Below are positions 1 through 11,238 of a stretch of 64,000 nt of DNA, piece after piece. Positions within the stretch are counted from its first letter, which is position 1, and each line of letters starts with the position of its first letter. The stretch is from Oxytricha trifallax (Eukaryota; Ciliophora; Spirotrichea; Sporadotrichida; Oxytrichidae): positions 23,421 through 87,420 of the forward strand of contig ARYC01017185.1 of the NCBI GenBank assembly GCA_000711775.1, given 5' to 3'. A program made the position numbers and the translations under genes. The notes under the pieces were generated by a model. The model did not search any database, was not told the origin of the DNA, and was given only the letters and a program-made list of their open reading frames with translations.

Positions 1-1695
1 ATGTCAACTTATAGTCTTTTATGGTAGTTCATTTTCTTACCGCTCAGCCCAGAATCTACCAGAATGTCTTAAACTCAACTATTATAGTTTATCAAGGTAT
101 ATTTTATCATTATTATAATAAAATATATCAGCAAACTAAAATGATCACTAACCTTTTGAGAAGAGCGCCATTACTTGGATCTAGTCAATAAAAGTTATCA
201 TTCCAGCAACCAAGAAAAGTAGAGACCAGAGACGCTTGTACTCAGTGGGAGCCTACTTATGACAACTTTGACCAGTCTAGCCTTGAGATTTAAATATAAG
301 TTAAGTAGGAGGTTATCAAAGAAGCTGTGCAAATTCAAGAGGAGGTTAAACAACCCTCCATAGAGCATTAATAAATACCAGCAAAAGTTGACTATTAATG
401 CAAAGAATGCAATAAAGTTTTCCCATACAAGTCAACTTATAAGAGACAGTTGAGATATACACAATGATATGCCAAGTTTTTATCTCAAGCATTAAAAGAA
501 AGATGGGAAGTATGTCTGTGAGTTCTGTGAAAAACCATATTCTCATACTAGAGATCTCAAAATGCACCTAAAGTAAAAGCACAATTAAAGTTTTGTCTCG
601 AAAATAGCAAGAAACCCAGTGAAGTCTCTTAGAGTTGAAGTTTAGAAGTAAGTTAAAATGAAGAAAGCAGTCAAGAACTTTCCAGTCTCTGATATCAATA
701 TAATCATGGTTAAAATAGAGGCTATGAAGATTCCCATATTAAAAATTATTGATGTAGACTCTTGCCTAGAAAGCTACCTCACTCTTGAAGATAAAATAGA
801 GAAGAGAGTCATTACAGATGACTAATATGCTTACAATATATATCCTTTCAATTACTACTTGCTGATGACAAGCTCCAAATGGAATTTGCAAATGAGTATT
901 ATGCTCTTTAAAAGGCAAAGTTAAATGAGTGCAGGCATGTCATCTAGCTTGATGCTATTTTACTTGGTAAAGATCATGTAGCCTTCAGGCTACCTTTGCT
1001 TGAAATGACTTACAGAGAATACTTATCTGACAATAGATGTCAGAGAAAAAATAGCTAGATAGTATAGCAGATAGTTGAGGGGATTTAAGAGCTTCACAAG
1101 TTAGGTTATGTTCATAGAGACTTAAAGCCAGAGAACATCATGATGAACTTTCAGCCTCTTAGAGTTTATATTATTGACTTCAACAGAGCTCAAAGAGTGC
1201 AAGCCTCTGCATAAGGAAATGTTTACGGCAATCCTGGATATTTCCCAGAGAGAGAGAGAGTATTGGATAGATGGAGACACTTAAAGGGATATCTGGGCTC
1301 TATCAGTAATAATAATAGAGAGCAACATGCCATGAAACGATTACTTTAGCTGCAAGAGAGATTCAAAGCAAAAATTTAAACAATATCTCGATAAAAATAA
1401 AAGAAATGGAGGTCTCAGAGAACTTGCATACTCAACTATTATCAAGCCAAGCTAAGAGAATTAACAAACAATAGAAACAATCAAACATCAACTTAGAAAG
1501 ATAAAATTCAGAGAACTGCCACATGACTCTAAGCGTATGTTTGTGTGAAATATTTTAAAAACTCGCTTGTTATACTCACTTAAATTACTAATATTTAAAC
1601 ATTAAACCCCTACATAAACCCTATTAAAACCCTTATAAAGTATACACTAATGTCTACTTTTATCAATCAAACTACTGAAAGGGTTTTGGGTTTTG
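1..1695 (+). mobile_element. TBE (telomere-bearing element) transposon, right-hand part, decayed
   Basis: The outer end reads GGGTTTTGGGTTTTG (1681-1695), a worn version of the Oxytricha TBE terminus in which each G4 has become G3. It is followed by ATT, which fits the ANT target rule of TBEs. Inside lies the zinc-finger/kinase ORF characteristic of TBEs, reading towards this end, the same relative order as in the full copy at 41070-45174. The transposase end lies beyond the left edge. TIR-like sequence (TTATAAAG, ACCCCTACATAAACCC) begins near 1600. TBEs are eliminated from the somatic genome; this copy lies next to a gene whose frame runs almost up to its end. Confidence 0.85.
141..1560 (+). 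pseudogene. TBE 57-kDa type ORF: C2H2 zinc fingers plus protein-kinase-like domain, frameshifted
   Basis: An ATG at 141 opens a frame of about 109 codons with TAA/TAG as Gln, reaching a first C2H2-like finger (CKECNKVF). After a frameshift near 460 a second finger follows (CEFCEKPYSHTRDL then H-x4-H). A further frameshift precedes a kinase-like block with GYVHRDLKPENIMMNF and IIDFNRAQ. The HRD catalytic loop is intact, but the DFG position reads DFN. The same domain order and the same DFN appear in the full TBE at 41160-42660. At least three frame breaks make this copy non-functional. The role of this protein in TBE mobility is not established; the domain assignment is from motifs only. Confidence 0.75.
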
Positions 1696-1727
1696 ATTCC
1701 CAATCGTAAAAAGAAAAAAATTTATTA

Positions 1728-1784
1728 TGCCACCGACTTAGGATTTTGGTGAATTTTTAAAAATTATTGTTGCCACCGACTTAG
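1728..1784 (-). other. Candidate IES with 14-bp pointer at the TBE-proximal end of the partial gene
   Basis: CTAAGTCGGTGGCA (minus strand) occurs at 1771-1784 and again at 1728-1741. Such a long perfect direct repeat beside a coding segment looks like a pointer. What the second copy leads into is only about 30 bp before the TBE end, so the next MDS must be tiny or displaced. Confidence 0.5.
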
Positions 1785-2898
1785 ATCCCCCCCATTTCTA
1801 TTATAGATGAGATAAATCAAGTTTAAACTAGCTATTTTCATATTGCTTATTTAAATTAATGATTTATTCATTTGAGCTCAGTACTAAGTTTGCCTGAATT
1901 TATTTGTAGAATCTATCTGACGCATAAGGATTATTTTCCAAAAAATGTGAATAGTTTAAGTACGACTGCTATCCCAACCTATTTTTAAACAATTTACCTT
2001 TTCTCTTCTGGCTTTGTGTAGGTATAATAATGTTATCTATAAGTTTTTATTTCAAAGGATATAGAGGTTTCTCAAATGATTTCTCTCTGAAATTATTCTG
2101 AGTTGTATTCTTGAGGTTGTATCTATAGTATTTTTGTTTCTAAAACTATGAAGGGTTAGGGGAATGGGAGTTGCTTAATGGGTTTTGGGGGTCTTTTAAA
2201 TTATGAGAGATATCTATATTTGGGTTAACTACTGACATTTTCTATATGTCTAGAGATGAAGTTTCTCTGTCAGAATCGCGAGATTTATTGGCAAATTAAA
2301 TTTTTTAAAAAAATAAAAGCTTATAACATGCTTGCGTATAAAAGTTATTCAATAAATTTTGGCAATATCAAGAGAGTTGTTAAAAGTACTAATCTTTTAA
2401 ATGTATTCTCCATTTATTTTCTGTTAATTTTGACTTTCTTAATTTCTAGTAAAGTCATTTGATGAGGATTCATTTGTTTAATTAGCGATTCTTATTTATT
2501 GTCGACTTGGCGTTTGTTTTGTTACATCTTAATTCATTAATTTTTTATTTGAGTTGATTTAGTCCTAGCCACCAGATTTAATTCTAATTAATTAATTTAC
2601 TTATTTTATTGTGAACTAAATTAATTAAAAATTTTCCCTAATATAAAGAATACCCAGATTTTGCATTTTATTTATTTCTCAATTCTTTTCTATTATCTTT
2701 GACCATTTTATCTTATTCCTAAGCCATAGATTGTAAATTTCTCAATCTATCATCATTAACTTCATGAGGTTATTATTTGAAATTATTTGGCTAAGTTTAA
2801 GGTGATCTTGTTGATGGGGAGGCAGATTGAGACTATGATGGTGATTAAGAATTATCAGAGACATCATTCTAATTGTCTATGTCTGATTCTGAGTCCAT
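1771..2898 (-). CDS. Unrecognised S/Q/N-rich protein, 3' end missing (3+ MDSs)
   Basis: The frame starts with ATG at 2898 (MDSESDIDNQNDVSD), an acidic Ser/Gln-rich leader. Two IESs restore one frame: 2580-2661 with pointer AAATCTGG (8 bp) and 2295-2365 with pointer TTGCCAA (7 bp). Downstream the frame passes through a low-complexity, basic segment (SQKRKGKLFKNRLGQQ) to about 1771 without a TGA. It then meets a 14-bp sequence (CTAAGTCGGTGGCA) repeated 43 bp later, next to the TBE end. The rest of the gene is therefore probably separated by the TBE or lies outside the window. No domain recognised. Composition, frame restoration by two pointers and absence of TGA over about 970 coding bases support a real gene. 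Confidence 0.7.
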
Positions 2899-3086
2899 GA
2901 TTTTAGATAACTCAATATAAAATTTTATTTTTATTATAAATATTTTATTCTATTATTAATTTAACACCGTTCTAAGATTTTTGTTGAGTCTTATTTATGA
3001 TATTAATTTATTTAATGAATTAATATTCTTAATAAATATTAATAAATTATCAATTAAAAATGATTTTTAATTATAGTTTGTCAAAA

Positions 3087-6000
3087 TCACATAGAGTTGC
3101 CTCTATAAGAGAACACTCCACTACTTCGGTTTCTATTGGCACCAGTAACATACAATTCTAACTTCCCATTTTTGTAATTATCTTACTAATTATATGGCTT
3201 TGAATCCCATATTTCGTTAGTTTTTTTATTCTTTCTTTAAGTTTATGAAATTATCTTTTCTTTGTTTTATTTATTGTCTTGATTACTTAGACTATTTGAC
3301 AAAACCTTTTCATTCTTGTTTAATGCATTATTTTAGCCATATTAATTATTCAAAAGCTTCTAATCTCCAGCTGAATTATCATTTTTTTCTGCATTTTGAG
3401 ATTTTTATTAATTTTATTTTAATTTCTCATCTACAATTGGTGGTTTGTTAAGGTATTTTTCGGCATCTGATTAAGCCTTGGTTTCTTATCTTAAATTCTA
3501 CTATCTCAGTCCTTTTTGAGATTTTGATATAATTCTTCTAATAGTTTTATCTAAAATTCTCTCATCCTCAATTAAAACTAGGGAATCCAATTCAGAAGGG
3601 GTTTTGTAATTTTAGGTGTTATATTTGTAGAATTTCACTTTCCTCTTTAAGTTCTAAATTTAGAATTTATTAACTGTTTTTATTTAATTGGAACAATGAA
3701 ACATTGAATTATAAAAAAAGGAATTTCATTTTACAGATACTTACCTCGACTTCTTCTCGATACTTATTATCCATGAATTCCTAGTTGACTTCCTTAAACA
3801 TCTTCGGAGCACTCATCATTACTATCTAGTCCGCTACTTCACTCTCATGTGAGGGGTGTGATTTTAGGTACTATTGAAATCTCTTAGTTTTTTTGAAATC
3901 TTTTTTGTAGGGCTCCAAGTCATCTTTGGTTAGTCTGCCAGATGAAATCGCATATATCATGGCCATATACCAAATATTCTTTACGTTCCTAGAAAAGATA
4001 TCAATATATAAATATGTGGTTACTTTCTCTGGCGTTCCCAGTATATAATGAATTCTGGATCGAAATCTACTCTTCCAAATTGCTAGTTGCTCTCGTAGCA
4101 TGTGAACATACCGTACTTCGCTTGGAAAAATGCATTGGTACTCTCTTTTGATTTACCTATGTTAACAATTTCAAATTTATCAATAAATTTAAGCATGATA
4201 TTTTTATGAATGAGATTATAATAACAAACATTGGAAGTTCATAATGATCCATTAACTTATCAATAGCTGGCTTGAGTTTTCGTTCATCCACATACTCTTT
4301 CCAAAATCTAAATGGATCCATCTGTCCACACTCATCTTCAGGTCCCAGAAACACTGCTGGATTGTAGCCAGAACATGCTTGAAATGAGGTCATGCAGAAT
4401 AACTTCAAGTTGTGATACCAAAAAAACACTTTAATAACAATTCTATAATAGACTAAAAATTAATCTGAAAGATGCCTTCATCATTTTTAATTTATAACTA
4501 AATATATAATAATTTATATGATACTTTTGCATTATGTTTTATAGAGTGGTGTAACTTGGTATATCACCCCATTGTTTTCCAGTCCAAAACTATTTTAGTT
4601 CTTAATCTTAAATAAACTTGTAGTATTATTCAGTCTCAAGCGGATCCAGTTTTTTGTTGGCATATTGATAATTAAAACCTGTAATTCCAATATAAAAATC
4701 AAAATGCCATTTTAATGTATTTTTAGCATGTTTCTTCACAAGCCAGTCGGGATCCTAAGGAGCAGGTTCATATGGAATTAAAACTAAAGTACGCATTTTG
4801 GCATATTCCTGCTTCTTCTACAATTCCTCTACAGAATACTGTATTTATTTGTCAATCTCTTTTTAATGCTAAGTTTCAATTTCATCCCTGAAGTTGAAAT
4901 ACAACTCGTCAAAGTTGTCTAATTCCTCCTTTCTTTTCATGAAAAACTTTATCATTAAACTTAAATCACAATAAATAAGTAAATATATGAATTCTATATA
5001 TTTATTTAGTTTGTTATTTATTCAATTAAAGATCTGTGTCAAATTTTATTTATGAGGAAAAACATAATTAACATTAGATTAAGTTTACAAAAGTAAAGAT
5101 TGTGGTAGAGAACGCTACAAAAAGCTTAAAGCCTTGACTATTTTTCTGAAGGTTCAATTGATGCAAACTTTTAGTTTAACCTCCTATGATTGGGATATTG
5201 CTTGGTATTGTATATGTGTCTTATTTCTATTTTTATAGAAGTTGTTTCACGTGTTCATGATCAAACTCTAATGCTTCAATATGATTAAATTTTAACTATA
5301 TCCTGCTATTAAATGTAATAGAGCCTAGATCATCTATTATAAAAATTTTAATAATAATTCTTCAGTAGTTTTGAGTTGGAAATTGTTCTGACTTCCAGCT
5401 ATTTACTCCTATAATTCTCTTTACTTCAAAATAATTCTTTCCTCTGGGCTTATTTTAGGGGAACTTTGTTATTCCAAATTTTGCTATTCCCTCGCTTTGA
5501 TTTTTTCCTTCTATAACTTCTAGGAGGAACTACTAATAAACCCAGGGGTAGTATATGACTGGTCAATTTTATTTTTCATTTCGTCTGAGAATGTCTACCT
5601 CAATTGCTCCAATTTGATTGCTTCTTAGTCGACGTAAACCTAGTTCTTAATACTTTCCTGAGATAGAGATCGATCAATATCGTAAACTTTTTAATCACTA
5701 ACTTCCTAATTTATCTCAATTTTGCTGGTGTTTTCTCTACTCATTTTTAATTCTTTTTCTCGCATTTCCTTTTTCAGTCTGTTTTACTCATTAAGCCATT
5801 TCATTCTGCTGTGGTACTCACTCATGTATTATTATTCTGCAAATCGTTATATAATTATGATTTAAATGTTAAGATTAATGCCCCTTTTTTTTATTTTTTG
5901 ATAGTTATTGCTCTTCCTTGTGTTCTTTAGACAGCTTCTGCTCATCAAAGCCAATTCCCATCATCTGCCGTTTTAAATCTTGAAATTTTAACTACTGCTT

Positions 6001-6907
6001 TCTCTCTTACTATACCTAATCAGTAAACGCCTTCATCCTCTCATCATACTCGCGTTTCCTTATATTTTATCGCATAATCTCCTCTTATCACCTCTGTTCC
6101 CTCCATTTCTCTTACTAAAGCCTTTGTAGTTCTAAATCTCTCTCTTTTCTTTCCTGTTCTTAGCGTTTTCTTTACCTTTCCTGTTCTGCTTTTATGTAGA
6201 TGGTTTCTCTGATGCGCTCAAATTATCGCTCTCTTTCTTCTTAAAATCTTAATTCTTCCTCCTCCGTGTAAACTACTTTTTGATTTTGCTATTGTGCATT
6301 ACTTTGGAAATCATAATAAAGTTTCTTATAAATAGTTAAAAAATGTGATATAACCCTCCAATTCTATTGAATTTTAAAATATATTGATATTAGAAATGAG
6401 AATATTCTGGGGAATCATAATTCTATATCATTCTGTCATATTGTTACTTCTACTCCGAGTTAGATAAAACTTCATAAGCCTCTTTAATTCTCAAAAATTA
6501 ATCGTAATTCTAATATTATTTTGATTAATTTTGAGGTTAAGCGCTGCTTTTAGCGTCAGGGTGATATATAAGTGCTAATTTCCTAAATTGTTCTTTAATT
6601 TGTTCTAAATTTGCTGATTTTATAAAATAAACCATATGAATTTAGAGTATATCTAATAATTACACCAATAAAATTACAATAATTTTAATTTATTTGATTT
6701 TGGCAAATTTAAAGTATCGTAATGAGTTTAAGAGCCACTTTTATTATTATTTGAGAATGAAAAAGTAGCTTTATTAATCCAAATTATAGACTATTATTCA
6801 TTTCCTCACAAATTATGAAATATTTTGCGTTCATTTCTCTATATTAGCTTGTGAGAATTTCTCAATAGAGATTTCCTGAATTTGGCATTTTTCAGTAAAT
6901 TTATCAT
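3087..6907 (-). CDS. Mitochondrial-type J-domain (DnaJ) membrane protein, 978 residues after unscrambling
   Basis: ATG at 6907 starts a basic amphipathic leader (MINLLKNAKFRKSLLRNSHK) typical of a mitochondrial presequence. A J-domain follows at about residues 40-120: THYDTLNL, FRKLALIYHPD with intact HPD, and FLRIKEAYEVLSN. Next come about 250 residues of Q/E/R-rich coiled coil, one membrane segment (GFKLFVAFSTTIFTFFF) followed by KRKEE, and a W/Y/F-rich C-terminal domain (DPDWLVKKH, VFLGPEDECGQMDPFRFWKEY) that I do not recognise. The tail is Q/N-rich, ending at TGA 3087-3089. Four introns (6738-6809, 4947-5088, 3935-4023, 3654-3744) and seven IESs leave exactly 2937 nt. HPD implies stimulation of an Hsp70; the presequence and membrane segment suggest an inner-membrane mitochondrial partner, by inference. 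It is divergent from the next gene (150 bp apart). Confidence 0.85.
4169..4227 (-). other. IES, pointer TTGTTA (6 bp)
   Basis: Repeats at 4222-4227 and 4163-4168. Removal of 59 bp joins HYELPMF to VNIGKSKES in frame. Confidence 0.8.
4419..4524 (-). other. IES, pointer GTATCA (6 bp)
   Basis: Repeats at 4519-4524 and 4413-4418. Removal of 106 bp joins TTLQNIMQKY to HNLKLFCMTSF in frame. Confidence 0.8.
5296..5351 (-). other. IES, pointer TTAAAATTT (9 bp)
   Basis: Repeats at 5343-5351 and 5287-5295. Removal of 56 bp joins TTEELLLKF to NHIEALEFDHEH in frame. Confidence 0.85.
5851..5908 (-). other. IES, pointer ATAAC (5 bp)
   Basis: Repeats at 5904-5908 and 5846-5850. Removal of 58 bp joins KEEQQ to RFAEQQYMSEY in frame. 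Confidence 0.75.
6088..6114 (-). other. 27-bp mini-IES, pointer TAAGAG, containing an in-frame TGA
   Basis: TAAGAG occurs at 6109-6114 and 6082-6087 in the same codon phase. The 27 bp between contain the only in-frame TGA (6088-6090) of a long coiled-coil stretch. Removal leaves LQRLQQEEIMRQNIRK without a stop. Confidence 0.6.
6318..6421 (-). other. IES, pointer ATTATGATT (9 bp)
   Basis: Repeats at 6413-6421 and 6309-6317. Removing 104 bp joins the end of the J-domain (MIQNYD) to the coiled-coil region in frame. Confidence 0.85.
6622..6701 (-). other. IES, pointer AAAATCA (7 bp)
   Basis: Direct repeats at 6695-6701 and 6615-6621 flank 80 bp of AT-rich DNA. Removal joins ...LNLPKS to SANLEQ, completing helix I of the J-domain in frame. 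Confidence 0.85.
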
Positions 6908-7057
6908 ACTTTTAATATTCTTTAAATTTTATTATATTATAATAATATTTTGATTCATTTATTATTCATTAATACAAATGCTGATACAAATGATACTCTA
7001 TGACTGAATAAATGTAATTGTAATAATAATTTTATAATAATAAATAATAAAACAATA

Positions 7058-7963
7058 ATGGGAAGTTATTTCACTAGAACCCGTGCTTGGTGGTACATCG
7101 CCTTCTATGATGAGTACGTCGGAAGACACATCAACACCTCTGCTGGTCTCTCCATCCTCTTCATCATCCCTCTCTACTTGTAAGTGCCACTCATAGTTTA
7201 TTATATATTGAATTACAATCTCCCACAATGTCACAAAATTGTATTATAAAATGATTTCAATGTATGGAAATATCATCAAAATTATCAATCAATCAAAGAT
7301 GGATTTTATATGTTATTTTCATCTTTAAATGACTGCAATGACAGTGATTAATAATTATATTACAATGAGATTATAACTAATTTAATAGGTATGGTATTTA
7401 AGTGAACAGATTGGGAGAGCAAAATTGCAATCATATGATGTATCAGTGGTAGTTCTTTGATAAGAGAAATAGACTCTGCCACAACATGATAAACTTATGG
7501 AATCTACAATCACTTCTCAATCATATAATTATTAGTTTAATGGAGCACTTTGAGGTTCATAAAGAGCAATTAGAAGATGTACTAATTGACCTGGAGAAGA
7601 ATGGTCCTCGCGTGATTGTTGATTTGCCACCCGAACCCAAGCCAGACACAGCCATCAGCATCTAAGACTTAGCATTAATTGATGAGATCTCAGGACTCAA
7701 TCTCTTCATGGATAACTTCATGAGAAGCCATAGCATCACTCAAATGCAAAGAGAGAGAATTGTGCTTTATAATTTATAATAAATGTCTCAAAATTAGTTC
7801 AATAAATTACTAGTTTTCCTTATTGACTTGAATAAACTTATAAACTAATGAGTATTAAATTTATTTGAGAATTGAGGCTAGAATGTTGAGATATAGTGGA
7901 GAAAAGCCAAAGGAAGTAGCTCTCAACGAAATGAGAATGTTCCTCTACGGAGATTCAAGATGA
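7058..7963 (+). CDS. Unrecognised 194-residue protein with N-terminal membrane segment
   Basis: ATG at 7058 gives MGSYFTRTRAWWYIAFYDEY, then one hydrophobic segment (GLSILFIIPLYL). An intron (GTAAGT...ATAG, 7180-7388) splits the Leu codon after it. The second part contains VIVDLPPEPKPDTAIS and helical segments. An IES at 7763-7874 with pointer GAGAATTG (8 bp) joins MQRER to IEARMLRYSGEKP. Stop TGA at 7961-7963. The assembled CDS is 585 nt, an exact number of codons. Aromatic-rich N terminus plus one membrane anchor resembles lineage-specific mitochondrial inner-membrane subunits of ciliates, but I cannot name a family. It is divergently placed from the J-domain gene. Confidence 0.8.
7763..7874 (+). 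other. IES, pointer GAGAATTG (8 bp)
   Basis: Repeats at 7755-7762 and 7867-7874. The 112 bp between them carry a TGA in the gene frame; removal restores RERIEARMLRYSG. Confidence 0.9.
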
Positions 7964-8328
7964 ACAAACCATATTACTAAAATCAATCAGTATAAAATTC
8001 TCATTGTTTCTCAAATCTATATTATATTCTTTAATAGCTCTATAGAGCATGGAATTATACAAATTGTATCTAAATTCACTTAAAATCTAGCTTTATCATC
8101 GCACAAGTCTTTTGGTAATTGCTTTTCTATGTTTAAGTAATTTAGAAACATTATTTAAATTTAAAGTATTCACAATGTTTTATACTTAAATAACAAGAAG
8201 CGTCAACATATTTCTTACTAGTTCTTTAAAATCTGGAAGTTTTTAGAAATATAAAATATAAAAAAAAAGATCCTCTGATAACATTAATTAAATTAAAAAC
8301 TATAGGGTGATTTGTAATAAAATATATA

Positions 8329-11089
8329 ATGGCAGAGAAAAATTAAACCAATAGCACGACCCAAAATTAAGTGCCAGGGTATATGTAACCCCTCACAGCT
8401 GCTTAAACTTTACAGCTTGAAGCCAGTCCATTCGCTTATAAAGTCAACGATGAGCGCATGAACGCTGATATTTCATGTTTTTATGTTAATAACTTATATA
8501 TTATTTTGTGATAATGCTCCAAATTACATCCCACCCGATAAGAGAAAGCTAATGAAGGATTATTTAAGTAAGAGTAGTCTCAGAAATCACAATTAGCTTG
8601 ACTATACAGGTAAGTTACAAGTTTACATATATTCAAAAAAAAATAAATAACTACGAAATTTTATCTTCTTTTCTATCGATTCACTTGAAACAAAATTTAA
8701 TTTAACTCTCTATTAGACATTAAGAACAAGAATTTATTTCAGTCTAGTTACAAAGAAACAATGCAGCAACAACCCATAAACTTAACTAATTTATTGAAGG
8801 AGCGTGAGCACCAATATCAAAAGGGGAAAGCCACGCATATGTATATTGGAAGAGATAATGTTTTCAAGAATAGTAATGCTATTGATAAATCTGCAAATGC
8901 CAAAACTGTTAGTATTGCATCTGTTTTATAATTAGAGTGATTTATTTCATTATATAACAAAATAATGGGTTAAAATATCCAGAATATTAATAAAGGTTTA
9001 ATTACATAATAGTGAGTACTATTAAAATGGTGATATGGGAGGAGGATAGTTGAAAAATCTGAATAATAGTGGGTCGAGCAACAGTTTAATGAAAAGTAGT
9101 AATCCGAGAGAAATACAAGCTCAACTTAAATAAAACTTAAGAGCCCATCATTTTCAATTTGGTTAAACTCTGATCTTTTTTATTTAATGGATCTACTTCA
9201 ACTAATTTTATTACAATTTTGATTTTATATATTAATATTTAGGAAAAACATATAGTTTACTAAAAATTAGAAGGTGAGCCTACAGACTTTGAAAAGGACA
9301 AGCAATTTTAATAAACTATGGTTTAGTAATACATGTCTGGCAATATATTAAAATTAAATTTAATACAAAACTATTTAAAATTTTATCGAAATAGATCAAT
9401 TGAATGCCAATCATACTTCTCAACGATTGCAGGTGAAAGAACTAATAAAAAGAAACAAAGAAAGCTCCATCGTCCTCGGCAAGGATAACTCAAACAATCA
9501 ATAATTACCAACAATAGTGGGGTAATCTCAAAACACACAGTAGTCTTTGCCAAGAAATAATACAAAGATATTTGATCAGAAAAGATTGAGTTCGAACTAA
9601 TTTTAAAGTAGCGGATAATCTGTACTCAATAATTCTGCATATATTGATTAGTCAATTAATGGAATTGGTGAAAAAGAGCTTGATGATAGAATAAGTAATT
9701 TAATTCAAATAGTTTTAAAATATTATGCAATTATGAAATACCTTTGTGTTGTAATTTAAGAATGAGTATTTATGCAGGCGGTTCACAATTGAAATCTCAC
9801 AGTTTAAATAAGACCTACGATCTGAGTTCTATGGTGAACAATTAACAAAGATACCAAAGAAATGAAGCTTCCTTAAATAATCACTCAAACAAGCAAAGCA
9901 GCATTAGACTCGGAAACATAGATCACTCTCCAACTAAAGACTGGCAATCTATAAATAAATAAGCTTAAAATCAGGCTAATGAATTTAAGTATTCTCCGAT
10001 TGGCAAGTATGAGAGAAGCCTTCAGTATAGATAAACTTAATTCTAAATGGGACAGGATAGTATATAAGGGGGAGTTGGAGGTGCTAAACTACAATAGTAA
10101 TCCTTGTAAACATCAGAAAAATTGAACTTACTATTTAACAACAAGACTAACAGTCCTTCAAACATGTTGAAAGAAATGCTTACTGAAGAGGACAAGAAAG
10201 TAATAGTGGATGAGATGCGTAGAAAGCATATACATTTCGGTAGTGAAAATTATGTACCTATGGAATCAACTCAAAATTAATACCTCAAGAGAGATTTCTC
10301 TCCTTCCAGAGCGGACTTATAAGCCACTTTCGAAAACAGAAATACAGTGTAACATTTGAAGTTTGATGCTGATCCCAATTAAGCAGCAAATTTAAGCTCA
10401 GTATATTTAAACTACCACACTTCAGACACTGGCAAAGTGGACTCTAAGCTCATCTAAGAGAACAAAGACAAGACTGTATTTTATAAAGATAGAATCTTGA
10501 ACTCATAAATCAACTTAGGAGATGAGCTTGATCCTAAGCCTAAAAACACAGTTGGAAGAGAAGACTATTCTCGATATGAAGAAGTAGATAAATCGTACCT
10601 AGATCAATTGAAAAAACGTGAGGAAAATAAAGCTCTTATAGAAAAGCAAAACATGAACATTTTCTAGCATTAGGGTCATGATTAAATGAACGCTCAGAGA
10701 ATGAATAAATCTCCATCTTAGTTTGGAGTAAGGAAAGATGATAACAAGGAACTTTTTAAGTCACTTAAAAAATCTTATTTGCACATGGGACATGAAGAGA
10801 TGCCCTAAGAAACCTCAAATAAATAAGCTTATTCTTCTGTTGACACCAAATAAAATTTTAACATGTAAACTTTAATAGTTCATTTTATAGCATTAGAAGC
10901 CTGACTATTTTTTCTAATTAAACTTCAATTATTTTAATTTACTCAGAGAAGAAGCAAAATTTTTAGAAGATTAAAGAAAATAACAGAAATGGGAAAGTAT
11001 TTCAAAATGCAAATCAAAGGAGTAGCTCTACTTTAGCTTCAGCTTATAGAGATTAATACATTTGGAAGAAACCCAAATATGATTTGTGA
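8329..11089 (+). CDS. Q/N-rich 754-residue protein with axoneme-like repeats
   Basis: ATG at 8329 (MAEKNQTNSTTQNQVPGYMQ), stop TGA 11087-11089. Two introns (8610-8716; 9162-9255, donor GTTAAA) and five IESs (8471-8513, 8935-9004, 9362-9383, 9704-9759, 10860-10963) leave 2265 nt. The protein is hydrophilic, without membrane segments. A loose motif recurs three times: HMYIGRDN, HIHFGSEN and YLHMGHEE, each followed by a Ser/Thr/Asn-rich stretch and often Tyr. This [HY]-x-[HY]-[FMI]-G pattern is reminiscent of microtubule-binding repeats of axonemal (SAXO/MIP-like) proteins, which would suit a ciliate, but the resemblance is weak. The largest MDS (9760-10859) has 1100 bp without a TGA. Function unassigned. 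Confidence 0.85.
8471..8513 (+). other. IES, pointer TGATA (5 bp)
   Basis: Repeats at 8466-8470 and 8509-8513; removal of 43 bp joins ERMNAD to NAPNYIPPDK. Confidence 0.75.
8935..9004 (+). other. IES, pointer TAATTA (6 bp)
   Basis: Repeats at 8929-8934 and 8999-9004; removal of 70 bp, with a TGA directly after the first copy, joins SVLQL to HNSEYYQNGD. Confidence 0.75.
9362..9383 (+). other. 22-bp mini-IES, pointer AAATTT (6 bp)
   Basis: Repeats at 9356-9361 and 9378-9383. A frame change is required here and this is the only nearby repeat with matching codon phase; it joins GNILKLNF to IEIDQLNANH. Confidence 0.6.
9704..9759 (+). other. IES, pointer GTAATTTAA (9 bp)
   Basis: Repeats at 9695-9703 and 9751-9759; removal of 56 bp joins DDRISNL to RMSIYAGGSQ. 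Confidence 0.85.
10860..10963 (+). other. IES, pointer AAAATTTT (8 bp)
   Basis: Repeats at 10852-10859 and 10956-10963; removal of 104 bp joins SSVDTKQNF to QKIKENNRNGK and the terminal TGA. Confidence 0.85.
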
Positions 11090-11238
11090 TATTAAGATTA
11101 GATAAATCATCCTGAATAATTTTATGAACTTATAACAATCCAATTAATTTCTTTAATTTATGCATCTAACAATTTTAATCAATTAAATCATTTTATATAA
11201 TTCTGCATATCAATTATTTTAATTTCATAATCCATTAA

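Noticed and set aside
6999-7234. Minus-strand 78-codon frame rich in acidic residues
   Set aside because: It is the antisense of the first exon and intron of the plus-strand gene at 7058-7963, whose splice junction restores a perfect frame.
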